Part shown: positions 14,301-19,483 of the stretch, one piece after another
How the letters are laid out: every line of letters starts with the position of its first letter
How positions within the stretch are numbered: position 1 is the first letter of the stretch
IMG/VR virus record: IMGVR_UViG_3300037193_000367
Coordinates: 1-20,092 of that record
From: a virus
Strand: one strand, 5' to 3'
DNA length: 20,092 bases
Program-made: the position numbers and the translations under genes
The notes under the pieces: model-generated
Databases searched by the model: none
What the model was told of the DNA's origin: nothing
Seen by the model: the letters and a program-made list of their open reading frames with translations, nothing else

Positions 14301-14453
14301 GAGACCGTTGTTCCTGGCGACGGCCCGATGACCGTGCAACTGTCCCGCCATGACCGGCAATTGTTGCGGGCGGTGGCCGATCGTTCGATCACCCTCGACG
14401 GCAGGCGCGTTGACGAGGCGTTCAGCCGACGAGCGTTGGGAGGTGGGTACTGA
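11391..14453 (+). CDS. Tape measure protein with NlpC/P60-like peptidase domain
   Basis: The GTG at 11391 has GGGAG seven bases upstream and overlaps the chaperone stop; a longer frame to the left lies in the chaperone gene. The 1020-aa product sets tail length. At about 0.15 nm per residue a tail near 150 nm is inferred. The N-terminal half is helical. Residues 368-412 and 442-456 hold a 15-residue repeat. Hydrophobic stretches lie at about 466-492, 507-530 and 572-595 and could enter the host membrane during DNA ejection. Residues about 704-720 have GTSDSIPAMLSNGEHVW, common in tape measures. Residues 795-900 look like an NlpC/P60 peptidase: KPYVWGGVGPGGYDCSGLVS with Cys822, and SPGHTAATVNG with His871. 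Such a domain could open peptidoglycan during entry. Confidence 0.9.
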   Translation: MTALTEAFVAVKPDMDKFGPEVKKKLAKIDARKEGASVAGRFGVGFNGAFGGIVKHSAGLFVGAFAAIKGAQVFGGFIKDAAESAKVSRLTTAVIKSTGGAAKITAGQVGDLATAISNKTGADDETIQSGANLLLTFTNIRNAVGKNNDIFNQATSTVTDMAAALNGGEVSASGVKSASIQLGKALNDPIKGVTALQKVGVSFTDDQKKQIKTLVESGKTMEAQKVILAELNKEFGGAAAAAGDPFVRLKTIMGNLGEEIGGYLLPVASKFADWVSGKAIPGLSALFGLFKSGDVAGFAKAFNVAPDSGLIKFLTGLRSIAITVFTTVKDGINGFVTAFKEGGGEVQTTGFYGFMERLGLIAQKTFGFFKTEVIPRLKDFAGFVKDEVVPRLKDFGGFLKDTVVPAVGNLISAFKPLAGDVANAVGALADKLWPVLQDVGGFIKDTVVPAIKDFTGWLKDNSTVVGAVAVGIGAAVAALYIYKGVVATISAVTKAWTAIQAAFNVVMSLNPIGVIIIALVALAAGLVYAYKKSETFRNVVNGVFNAVKDVAGKVFGAVVGFVKGAIDWVKKNWPLLLGVLTGPIGLAVVLIAQHWQAIKDGARTAIAFVVDKFLFLVQSLINGAATAFGWVPGLGPKLKEAASKFETFRKDVNTKLAGINDQEVTITPVVLAAQAARRKSVQDRLDRTDSHYATGGRVRGPGTGTSDSIPAMLSNGEHVWTAREVSAAGGHGAVEQMRASVIKGFAKGGAVKFDVTGQFPNTTRAANSIAATAVAVAKPIAQALGNALGGISPGLKGVLAFVKSQVGKPYVWGGVGPGGYDCSGLVSAAINVALGRRPYSRIGATGSMPWPMFASGPGAFEVGWFTGSPGHTAATVNGVNIESRGGRGVVMGAAARGARNALFTRHAHVKGFAGGGRVSGSGGDAAFDVLDPRGKAFAGREVLRALGIEDFDTGGRWRSGTLGVNLSGKTETVVPGDGPMTVQLSRHDRQLLRAVADRSITLDGRRVDEAFSRRALGGGY
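12492..12758 (+). repeat. 15-residue (45-bp) tandem repeats inside tape measure gene
   Basis: Three adjacent units of 15 residues cover 12492-12626: FFKTEVIPRLKDFAG, FVKDEVVPRLKDFGG and FLKDTVVPAVGNLIS. A fourth, FIKDTVVPAIKDFTG, lies at 12714-12758. The pattern F-x-K-D-x-V-V-P-x-x-K-D-F is clear at protein level, but the DNA units have diverged. Tape measures often carry helical repeats, and gain or loss of units changes tail length. Confidence 0.75.
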
Positions 14454-15862
14454 TGGCGACGTGGCAGTTCGTTGCCGACATGGCAACCGCGACGCCGTCA
14501 GTCCTGCTTGATCTCAACACCACCGGCATCCGGGTCGGCAACGATTGGAACCTCGACCCGGCGCCGTACGACAAGGCCCGCGTGGGCGGACCCATGCGGC
14601 ACGGGCAGCGGATCACCCGATCGGTGGCGGGCAACCGCGTCCTGACCATCCCCATCGAGATCACACAGGCGTCCTCCGACGATGCGGCCACGGCGGTTGA
14701 GAGTCTCGGCCGACAGCTTGCCGTTGACAACATTCTCAAAGTGCAGTTCGGCAGCAACCCGGTGTTCTTCCGGACCTTTGCCGACCCCGGCTACGCGGCC
14801 CGTGTGCGCGGCATCCTCACCCAAGACACCTCGCTCACCCTTGAGATCGAGGCCGAGCCGTTCGCCTACGGGCCGAGGGTGACCGTCACCGGGTCGCCGT
14901 TCACCGTCTCCAACAACCCGGCCGCCGGAACCAACCCGTGCCGGTTCGACGTGACCGGAGTCCTGGGCGACGTACCGACGCCGTTGTTGCTGGTGGCAAC
15001 GTCCACCGGCGCATCCGGTACGCCGTCCGGTCTGGTGTCCAAGTGGACCCACATCGCCACCCGCCGCCGGGGCACACCGAGCGGATACAGCAACGTGATC
15101 CAAGCCGAGGACATGACTCAAGGCACCGACACCACGGTCACCGCCGACGCCACCATGTCTAGCGGCAGCAAGTCACGGATCTCGTACGCCACCGCCACCG
15201 GCAGCGTCTTGCGGTTGTCGGGCACCTTCCCCGGCGGCGGCGCCACGGTCGAGGCCCGAGGCGAGTACACCGTTTATGCCCGTCTAGCGAGGACCGGAAC
15301 AGGCGGAACGATCCACGTCCAACTGGGCTACGGCGCATCGTCGGCGGCGCCGATCATGAATGACGCGGTGACTCCGCCGTTCGTCACCAACCCGGTGTGG
15401 GTCAACCTCGGCCGGGTGCCGGTGCCGGTGTTCTCGGACCCGGTCACGCACGGATTCTCCGGTGTGCAGACCAAGGCATCGTTGGGGTTCGTCGGCATCT
15501 ACGCGGACCGGGTCAGTAGCACGTCGAACCTTGACATTGACTGTCTCTACTTTGTGCCGGCTGACGACAGCACCGTCATTGTGAAGTGGCCGAGCACCGA
15601 CACCATCTACGCCGTTGACGGCACCACGGACGAGGGCGGCGCCGTGTACGCGACCACCACCGCCTTGGACGAGATCGTGTCCACGAACACGCCACCACAG
15701 GTTGTCGGCGGCGGCGGCTTCCCCGAGGTGATCCCCGGCCAGACGAACCGGATTCACTTCCTGCGCAACGTCGATCCCAACGGCACGGCTGACGCCATCG
15801 GCGACACCACCACCCTGGCCGCGTACTACTGGCCCCGGTGGCGGGAGTTCACCCGGACCTAA
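14453..15862 (+). CDS. Distal tail (Dit-like) minor tail protein with probable carbohydrate-binding domain
   Basis: This 469-aa protein starts at an ATG overlapping the tape measure stop, with GGGAGG (14438-14443) nine bases upstream. Residues 1-145 match Dit-like tail proteins: an early beta region with VLLDLNTTGIRVGNDWNLDP and GGPMRHGQRITRSVAGNRVL, and VFFRTFADPGYAARVRGILT before LEIEAEPFAYGP. Residues about 205-370 look like a CBM6/35-type jelly roll: VIQAEDMTQG near 215, EYTVYARLARTGTGGTIHVQ, and VWVNLGRVPVP. The end (GGGGFPEVIPGQTNRIHFLR, then WPRWREF) is the usual closing strand set of actinophage minor tail proteins. It sits next to the tape measure as expected and probably contacts the cell surface glycan; the sugar is unknown. 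Confidence 0.8.
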   Translation: MATWQFVADMATATPSVLLDLNTTGIRVGNDWNLDPAPYDKARVGGPMRHGQRITRSVAGNRVLTIPIEITQASSDDAATAVESLGRQLAVDNILKVQFGSNPVFFRTFADPGYAARVRGILTQDTSLTLEIEAEPFAYGPRVTVTGSPFTVSNNPAAGTNPCRFDVTGVLGDVPTPLLLVATSTGASGTPSGLVSKWTHIATRRRGTPSGYSNVIQAEDMTQGTDTTVTADATMSSGSKSRISYATATGSVLRLSGTFPGGGATVEARGEYTVYARLARTGTGGTIHVQLGYGASSAAPIMNDAVTPPFVTNPVWVNLGRVPVPVFSDPVTHGFSGVQTKASLGFVGIYADRVSSTSNLDIDCLYFVPADDSTVIVKWPSTDTIYAVDGTTDEGGAVYATTTALDEIVSTNTPPQVVGGGGFPEVIPGQTNRIHFLRNVDPNGTADAIGDTTTLAAYYWPRWREFTRT

Positions 15863-15879
15863 CCAGCGAGGACGCCCGC

Positions 15880-16287
15880 ATGACTGCACTGGTCCAAGGA
15901 CAGATCACGATTACCCCGGCGCTGACCTGGGCCGAGGTGTCACCGACCGGCCGCATGGTGATGGACTCTGCCGGCTACCCGCAAGTCCCGGCCGGAACCT
16001 ACGTCAAGCTCGTCCCCACCGAGGAACTCGTCGCCAACCCGGACGGCACCTTGCACAAGTTCACGTTCGCCGCCTTGGTCCCGAGCGAGGCGAGTATCCC
16101 ATCCGGCGACCGGGAGACGTTCCGGGCAGGAGTGCAATCAACCATCGCCGCGTTTCCCGGCCACACGTTCGCGGGCACCATCCGGTTCCGGGGTGACCTG
16201 ATTGACGATCAGTGGCGGATCGGCGTGGCTCCGGACGGCGTGACCGTGCGCCGCCAGATCGCCCAACTGACATGGGTCAACGCGTAA
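15880..16287 (+). CDS. Hypothetical minor virion protein, 135 aa
   Basis: The ATG at 15880 has GAGGA (15868-15872) seven bases upstream; the longer reading frame begins inside the previous gene and is rejected. The protein begins MTALVQGQITITPALTWAEV and is beta-rich with one helical part near residues 70-90 (DRETFRAGVQSTIAAFPGH), ending FRGDLIDDQWRIGVAPDG and VTVRRQIAQLTWVNA. There is no membrane segment or catalytic motif. Its place between the Dit-like gene and the lysis region suggests a small tail accessory protein. I do not recognise the family. Confidence 0.7.
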   Translation: MTALVQGQITITPALTWAEVSPTGRMVMDSAGYPQVPAGTYVKLVPTEELVANPDGTLHKFTFAALVPSEASIPSGDRETFRAGVQSTIAAFPGHTFAGTIRFRGDLIDDQWRIGVAPDGVTVRRQIAQLTWVNA

Positions 16288-16297
16288 GGCCCGGCGT

Positions 16298-16546
16298 GTG
16301 GAACCCGTGCTATTGCAGTACGGCGCGCTGGGCGTGATGGTCTTGGCTGCCGGCGCGATCATCCGGGTGCTGTTCCAACGCGAGACCGCCGCCCACGAGC
16401 GCGAACGGGACCGCGCCGACCGGATGGAAGCCGAGGTGCAGCGGCTCAACAGTGTGATCCAAGACCGCATGTTGCCGATCTTGCACGAGGCGACACAGGC
16501 GATCAGCGAGGCACTGCACCAAGAGCAACGGAAGGACCGCCGGTGA
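16298..16546 (+). CDS. Small membrane protein with one TM segment and a coiled coil (lysis region)
   Basis: The GTG at 16298 follows AAGG (16286-16289) by eight bases. The 82-aa protein has one transmembrane segment at residues about 6-25 (LLQYGALGVMVLAAGAIIRV) and then a long charged helix (RETAAHERERDRADRMEAEV, then QRLNSVIQDRMLPILHEATQ). This layout is common in actinophage lysis regions and is sometimes annotated as holin. A holin with several TM segments lies at 17968, so this one may be an accessory membrane protein or antiholin. It overlaps the next gene as GTGA. Confidence 0.72.
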   Translation: MEPVLLQYGALGVMVLAAGAIIRVLFQRETAAHERERDRADRMEAEVQRLNSVIQDRMLPILHEATQAISEALHQEQRKDRR

Positions 16547-16722
16547 GTCCGTACCGTGACCGCGCCAAGGCGGCCGAGCTGCTGCAAAGCTCGGAAAAGT
16601 TGCGCTCGGATCTGCTCACCGCCGTGGCCAAGCTCGATTCGTACATTGAGCAACTCAAGGCGGTCATGCCACCCATCAAGCCGGAGGCGCCCAGCGATGA
16701 CCCAACGCCGCCGCCTACCTGA
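16543..16722 (+). CDS. 59-aa hypothetical helical protein
   Basis: This short gene starts at GTG, overlapping the previous stop, with AAGGA (16532-16536) six bases upstream. It reads MSPYRDRAKAAELLQSSEKL, RSDLLTAVAKLDSYIEQLKA and a proline-rich end. The middle is a probable amphipathic helix or coiled coil. The next gene starts 26 bases before its stop. Ribosome binding site, exact overlap and helix-forming composition support it as real. It has no recognised function; its neighbours suggest a lysis or membrane-associated role. Confidence 0.68.
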   Translation: MSPYRDRAKAAELLQSSEKLRSDLLTAVAKLDSYIEQLKAVMPPIKPEAPSDDPTPPPT

Positions 16723-16858
16723 GCCGCCGGTCGCCCTGGCCCGCGAAACGACCGAGCTACTCACCACACTTGAGGCCACGGTGGTCACACTGCGGGAGTT
16801 CACCGAACGGTTGCGGACGGCAACAGCCGCACAGGCCCAACGGGAGGATGACCAGTGA
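16697..16858 (+). CDS. 53-aa small helical protein
   Basis: The ATG at 16697 has GGAGG (16683-16687) nine bases upstream, inside the previous gene. A longer open frame to the left has no such site. The product (MTQRRRLPEPPVALARETTE, then LLTTLEATVVTLREFTERLR) has a basic, proline-containing start and a leucine-heptad-like helix that could be a coiled coil. It overlaps the next gene as GTGA. The function is unknown; with its two neighbours it forms a set of small coiled-coil proteins before the endolysin. Confidence 0.65.
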   Translation: MTQRRRLPEPPVALARETTELLTTLEATVVTLREFTERLRTATAAQAQREDDQ

Positions 16859-17334
16859 CCGAGCCGCCGCCGTTTGACCTGTCCACACAGGCCGCACAAC
16901 TGTCCATACAGGTTGAGGGCCTCAGTGCCTCGGTGTCCGCGCTGGCCCGCAAGCAACGCCGAGATCGGACATTGATCCGGTGGACGGTGGCCGGGCTGTG
17001 CGTGAGCCTCGTGGCCTTGGTGCTCGTCGGGGTCGTTGCCGTCCGCGCCAATCAGGCCGCCGACCGGGCCGACAGTGCCTATGCGGTGGCCGAGGCCAAC
17101 AGGCAGGCAGCGCGGCTGACGTGTGAGGCCAACAACCAAAGCCGGGCAACGCAGATCGAGCTATGGACCTACGTCCTCGAACTGTCCGCGCAATCCAACC
17201 CGGCACCGACCCGCGAGCAAGCCAAACGCATTGCACAGTTCCGGACCTACATCCAGCACGTGTTCGCACCGCGCGATTGTTCCAAGCCGGTTACACCCAC
17301 CGCGCCGGTGCCCACACCGACCGGCACTCGTTAG
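16855..17334 (+). CDS. Membrane-anchored protein with one TM segment, 159 aa
   Basis: The GTG start has GGGAGGA (16842-16848) six bases upstream. Residues 1-42 are a predicted cytoplasmic helix with a basic end (RKQRRDRTLIRW). Residues about 43-62 form a TM segment (TVAGLCVSLVALVLVGVVAV). The rest, about 95 residues, would be outside the membrane by the positive-inside rule, with an Ala-rich helix, two cysteines (in LTCEANN and PRDCSK) and a Pro/Thr-rich tail. It precedes the endolysin. A role in lysis (spanin-like or regulator) is possible, but no motif shows it. Confidence 0.72.
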   Translation: MTEPPPFDLSTQAAQLSIQVEGLSASVSALARKQRRDRTLIRWTVAGLCVSLVALVLVGVVAVRANQAADRADSAYAVAEANRQAARLTCEANNQSRATQIELWTYVLELSAQSNPAPTREQAKRIAQFRTYIQHVFAPRDCSKPVTPTAPVPTPTGTR

Positions 17335-17347
17335 GAAGGACGCGCCC

Positions 17348-17971
17348 GTGTCCACCTACCGCAACGAGGACGGCTACCTGGCGCCGTCATTGGTCGCACT
17401 GTTCAACGAGGTCGACGCCCGTTGGCCGGCGCGCTCCAAGGCCAGTGACGGATGGATTGGCGACGCCGCCCACCTCGCCCGGTCAAGCGACCACAACCCC
17501 GACAAGGCCGCCGGTGGCGTGGTCCGGGCCATCGACGTGACCGCCCAAGGCATCAATGTGCCCGAGCTGCTCGCAGCCATCATCAGGGATCCACGCGTGT
17601 GGTACGTGATTTGGAATCGCCAGATTGCCTCGGTCACTTACGGGTGGAAGTGGCAGAACTACACCGGCACCAACCCACACACCAAGCACATTCACATCAG
17701 CATCAAGCACAACCGGGCCGCCGAGACCAGCACGGCCCGATGGTTCAAGTTGCCCACCGCAACAAAGGACACAGACATGACCGACGCGGCAGCACTCCGC
17801 AACGCGGTAAAGCTCGGCACGCTCGACGCCCTACGCGAGTACGGCGCGGCACTGTTCAAGGACAGCGGCGGCACCGCCGACCGGATTTGGGATGAGTCCC
17901 GAGAGAACCAGCGGGCGATCCTTGAGGCCATCAACGAGGTTACGGCGGCGATCAGGGAACGGGAGTCGTGA
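17348..17971 (+). CDS. Endolysin, M15-type metallopeptidase
   Basis: The GTG at 17348 has AGGAAGGA (17333-17340) seven bases upstream; the frame is open farther left but inside the previous gene. The 207-aa product has an N-terminal peptidase domain (about 1-125): GDAAHLARSSDHNPD with His49, VVRAIDVTAQG with Asp63, and HTKHIHISIKH with His114 and His116. These fit the zinc ligands and HxH of M15-type D-Ala/L-Ala peptidases, which cut stem peptides of peptidoglycan; the ligand choice is by eye. Residues about 141-207 are helical (LRNAVKLGTLDALREYGAAL and NQRAILEAINEVTAAIRER) and have no clear cell-wall-binding motif. No signal peptide is seen, so the holin at 17968 would release it. Residue 144 is an internal start candidate. 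Confidence 0.85.
   Translation: MSTYRNEDGYLAPSLVALFNEVDARWPARSKASDGWIGDAAHLARSSDHNPDKAAGGVVRAIDVTAQGINVPELLAAIIRDPRVWYVIWNRQIASVTYGWKWQNYTGTNPHTKHIHISIKHNRAAETSTARWFKLPTATKDTDMTDAAALRNAVKLGTLDALREYGAALFKDSGGTADRIWDESRENQRAILEAINEVTAAIRERES
17764..17769 (+). promoter_or_regulatory. Internal Shine-Dalgarno for nested endolysin C-terminal start
   Basis: AAAGGA lies seven bases before the in-frame ATG at 17777, at the border between peptidase domain and C-terminal helical part. Spacing and strength are as good as at accepted starts in this window. Confidence 0.5.
17777..17971 (+). CDS. Nested C-terminal endolysin fragment (64 aa), in-frame
   Basis: Starting at the internal ATG gives a 64-aa protein beginning MTDAAALRNAVKLGTLDALR and sharing the endolysin C terminus, with no catalytic residues. 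Several phage endolysins are known to be made as full-length enzyme plus C-terminal fragment from an internal start, with the two assembling into one complex; that is established for other phages. Here the evidence is only the well-placed ribosome binding site and its location at a domain border. The alternative is a chance AAAGGA in the linker. Confidence 0.42.
   Translation: MTDAAALRNAVKLGTLDALREYGAALFKDSGGTADRIWDESRENQRAILEAINEVTAAIRERES
17954..17965 (+). promoter_or_regulatory. Tandem Shine-Dalgarno sites for dual holin starts
   Basis: AGGGAA (17954-17959) is eight bases before the GTG at 17968, and GGGAG (17961-17965) is eight bases before the ATG at 17974. Each possible holin start thus has its own well-spaced site. 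Confidence 0.5.
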
Positions 17972-18342
17972 TCATGGGCAGGATCCTGGGCAGGGAACCG
18001 GCCGCGTGGTCCGGACTCATCCAAGCGCTGTTGGCCTTGGCGCTGTCACTCAACCTGTTTGCCCTCACGTCCGAAACCGTCGCCCTCATCATGGCCGTGG
18101 TCAACGCCGCCTTTGGCGTCTACCTGGCGTGGGTGACCGCCAATACCATGCTCGGCGTCATCGTCGGCTTGGCCGAGGCCGTCTTTGCCCTCGTTGCCGG
18201 CTACGGCTATGAGTTGTCCACGGCAACGACCTCGGCCGCCATCGCCGTGGTGACCGTCCTTGTGGGGTTCTTCCACCGCACACAGACCACGCCCTTGCCG
18301 GCGCCGTCGTTCAGCTCGGATCGGTTACCCAAGGCCGCATAG
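17968..18342 (+). CDS. Holin with several TM segments and two possible starts
   Basis: The product is 124 aa from GTG (overlapping the endolysin stop as GTGA) or 122 aa from the ATG two codons later. It has four hydrophobic segments at about 14-33 (WSGLIQALLALALSLNLFAL), 37-56, 61-81 (MLGVIVGLAEAVFALVAGYG) and 90-103, a short basic N terminus (MGRILGREP) and a polar, Ser/Pro/Lys C-terminal tail. Position directly after the endolysin, size and membrane layout fit a holin, which makes membrane lesions that release the endolysin. Phage lambda S also has two starts two codons apart, giving holin and antiholin; here the extra residues are uncharged, so regulation would differ. No gene follows on this strand. 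Confidence 0.78.
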   Translation: MIMGRILGREPAAWSGLIQALLALALSLNLFALTSETVALIMAVVNAAFGVYLAWVTANTMLGVIVGLAEAVFALVAGYGYELSTATTSAAIAVVTVLVGFFHRTQTTPLPAPSFSSDRLPKAA

Positions 18343-18354
18343 GACCAGACATGA

Positions 18355-18397
18355 AAGAGCCGCCCATCTTCCCAAGCCGGGAGGGTGGGCGGCTCTT
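18355..18397. terminator. Bidirectional terminator hairpin between convergent gene blocks
   Basis: AAGAGCCGCCCA (18355-18366) is perfectly complementary to 18386-18397. The stem continues with a T-G wobble pair and six more pairs (18368-18373 with 18379-18384, one of them a wobble), leaving a 5-base loop AAGCC. This 19-bp stem lies 12 bases after the holin stop and 8 bases before the end of the leftward genes. A U-tract is weak on the plus side and short (CTCTTTC) on the minus side. A shared transcription stop for both blocks is strongly suggested. Confidence 0.85.
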
Positions 18398-18405
18398 GTG
18401 CGTTG

Positions 18406-18660
18406 TTACGGCCGACGCCGCTGCCAACGCCGGAACACCTCGGCCCACGAGGACGGCGCCCGGACGGTGACCTTGATGCACTGGCCGGGGCCTAGCGCGT
18501 CGGCGGTGATCCGCTCGGTTAGGTCAAGCTCGATCGGGTCGCCATCAATGCTGACGGCAAGGAACGCGTTCGGCTCGCTCGTGGGGATATAGCGCACCTC
18601 GGTACGGCTACCGTCCTCGCGTTCGACCCACCCGCCACGGGGCCGGATCTCATCGCTCAT
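18406..18660 (-). CDS. Hypothetical protein, leftward cluster, 84 aa
   Basis: The ATG at 18660 has GGGAGGA on the minus strand a few bases upstream. The protein begins MSDEIRPRGGWVEREDGSRT and has a beta-rich middle (EVRYIPTSEPNAFLAVSIDG, DPIELDLTERITADALGPGQ) and a basic, tryptophan-containing helix at the end (WAEVFRRWQRRRP). It is the last gene of the leftward cluster, ending just before the shared terminator. Its start overlaps the previous leftward gene's stop as ATGA. I do not recognise the family. The basic C terminus might bind nucleic acid, but nothing proves it. Confidence 0.72.
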   Translation of the reverse strand: MSDEIRPRGGWVEREDGSRTEVRYIPTSEPNAFLAVSIDGDPIELDLTERITADALGPGQCIKVTVRAPSSWAEVFRRWQRRRP

Positions 18661-18899
18661 GGTTCCTCCCGTTCTTTTGAGGCCAAGATCAGCCGGGCGT
18701 GACGTAGGTGAACCTGTGCTTGCCGGACTAGTTCGAGCCCGCTATAGACATGCTCGTCGCGGTGAGCCTCGGCAAAGATCAGCCGGTGACAACGGTCTAG
18801 GTTCTGCTGGGCCACCGACAGCGATTGCATGGCTTGGTTGTAATCGGCCTTGAGCTTGTCGCGGTGCCGCTGTTCAGGCGTGCGGTCATCGTCAGTCAT
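18657..18899 (-). CDS. Hypothetical helical protein, leftward cluster, 80 aa
   Basis: The start at 18899 (ATG, GAGGTG about seven bases upstream on the minus strand) is preferred over a longer reading that adds five residues and lacks a site. The protein is almost entirely helical and charged (TPEQRHRDKLKADYNQAMQS, LSVAQQNLDRCHRLIFAEAH, LVRQAQVHLRHARLILASKE), which suggests a coiled coil or helical bundle. Histidines are frequent, but there is only one cysteine, so metal binding is not clear. It overlaps its upstream neighbour by 8 bases and its downstream neighbour by ATGA. The function is unknown. Confidence 0.7.
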   Translation of the reverse strand: MTDDDRTPEQRHRDKLKADYNQAMQSLSVAQQNLDRCHRLIFAEAHRDEHVYSGLELVRQAQVHLRHARLILASKEREEP

Positions 18900-19173
18900 G
18901 GCGGCACCTCGCACACACCGGCGGTACGTCGCTCACGTCCGGACCGAACCAATCCCCGCACGCCGCACACTGCCACTCACCGACGAGGTCGATCCGTTGC
19001 GCGTTGTCGGCAAGCTCGCCCAGCGTCTTGGACGGATCCCACGAGAACACGTGGCACGCCTCGTTCGGGCAGAACGCCTGCCCGCTATCGACCACGAGGG
19101 CGCCGCCGATGGTCAAGACCATTGCGGCGTGACCACAGCCGGGACAGGTGAGTCCTTGCGGCTCGGTGGTCAT
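18892..19173 (-). CDS. Double zinc-ribbon protein, 93 aa
   Basis: The ATG at 19173 shares its A with the previous gene's TGA; an ATG nine bases farther upstream has a poorer site. The protein has two four-cysteine clusters. The first is CPGCGH (Cys10, Cys13) with CPNEACH (Cys35, Cys40); the second is CAACGDWF (Cys69, Cys72) with CARCRH (Cys87, Cys90). Each would bind one zinc as a ribbon. Between them lies WDPSKTLGELADNAQRIDLV. Such small ribbons occur in phage proteins that bind nucleic acid or host polymerase parts, but the partner here is unknown. The much longer open frame upstream of this start overlaps the neighbouring gene and reads as low-complexity basic sequence, so it is rejected. 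Confidence 0.75.
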   Translation of the reverse strand: MTTEPQGLTCPGCGHAAMVLTIGGALVVDSGQAFCPNEACHVFSWDPSKTLGELADNAQRIDLVGEWQCAACGDWFGPDVSDVPPVCARCRHD

Positions 19174-19478
19174 CACAGCCATATCCAATCGGTACGAACC
19201 CAATTGAGGGCGTCCGGCTGCAACATCAGCAAGGCCGCGTAACCCTGGGCCTGTCCGTTCCGTTCGGCCAACAGCACGGCGCCCGCGTCCTGGGCGTGGG
19301 CCGTCTGCCACTCGGCCGAGGTGATCGCCCACCGCCGCGTGTACTCGGGCATGGGCGTACCGGGCACGAGCCCGGCCACCACCTCGATCATGACGCGGAC
19401 GCTTACCGATTTGCTGCCGCCGTCGATCGGCTCGGTTTGCGGTCCTGCCGGCGCGTCCGGTTCGTTGGTGTCTGTCAT
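19173..19478 (-). CDS. Hypothetical protein, leftward cluster, 101 aa
   Basis: The ATG at 19478 has AGGA about ten bases upstream on the minus strand. The first 22 residues are polar and disordered (MTDTNEPDAPAGPQTEPIDG). The rest has a beta strand (SVSVRVMIEVVAGLVPG), RRWAITSAEWQTAHAQDAGA, VLLAERNGQAQGYAALLMLQ and an end VRTDWIWL. The compact alpha/beta pattern and tryptophan-rich end look like a folded domain, but I recognise no family. It follows a 50-aa ORF by five bases and overlaps the zinc-ribbon gene by one base. Confidence 0.7.
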   Translation of the reverse strand: MTDTNEPDAPAGPQTEPIDGGSKSVSVRVMIEVVAGLVPGTPMPEYTRRWAITSAEWQTAHAQDAGAVLLAERNGQAQGYAALLMLQPDALNWVRTDWIWL

Positions 19479-19483
19479 CGTCG

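Noticed and set aside
13245-14486. A 413-codon open frame on the minus strand within the tape measure gene
   Set aside because: It lies fully antisense to a well-supported gene, is low-complexity and rich in Arg, Gly and His, and has no supported start. Long antisense frames are expected in G+C-rich genes.
16298-18342. Mycolylarabinogalactan esterase (LysB) gene
   Set aside because: No GxSxG hydrolase is encoded in the lysis region; one could lie outside the window.
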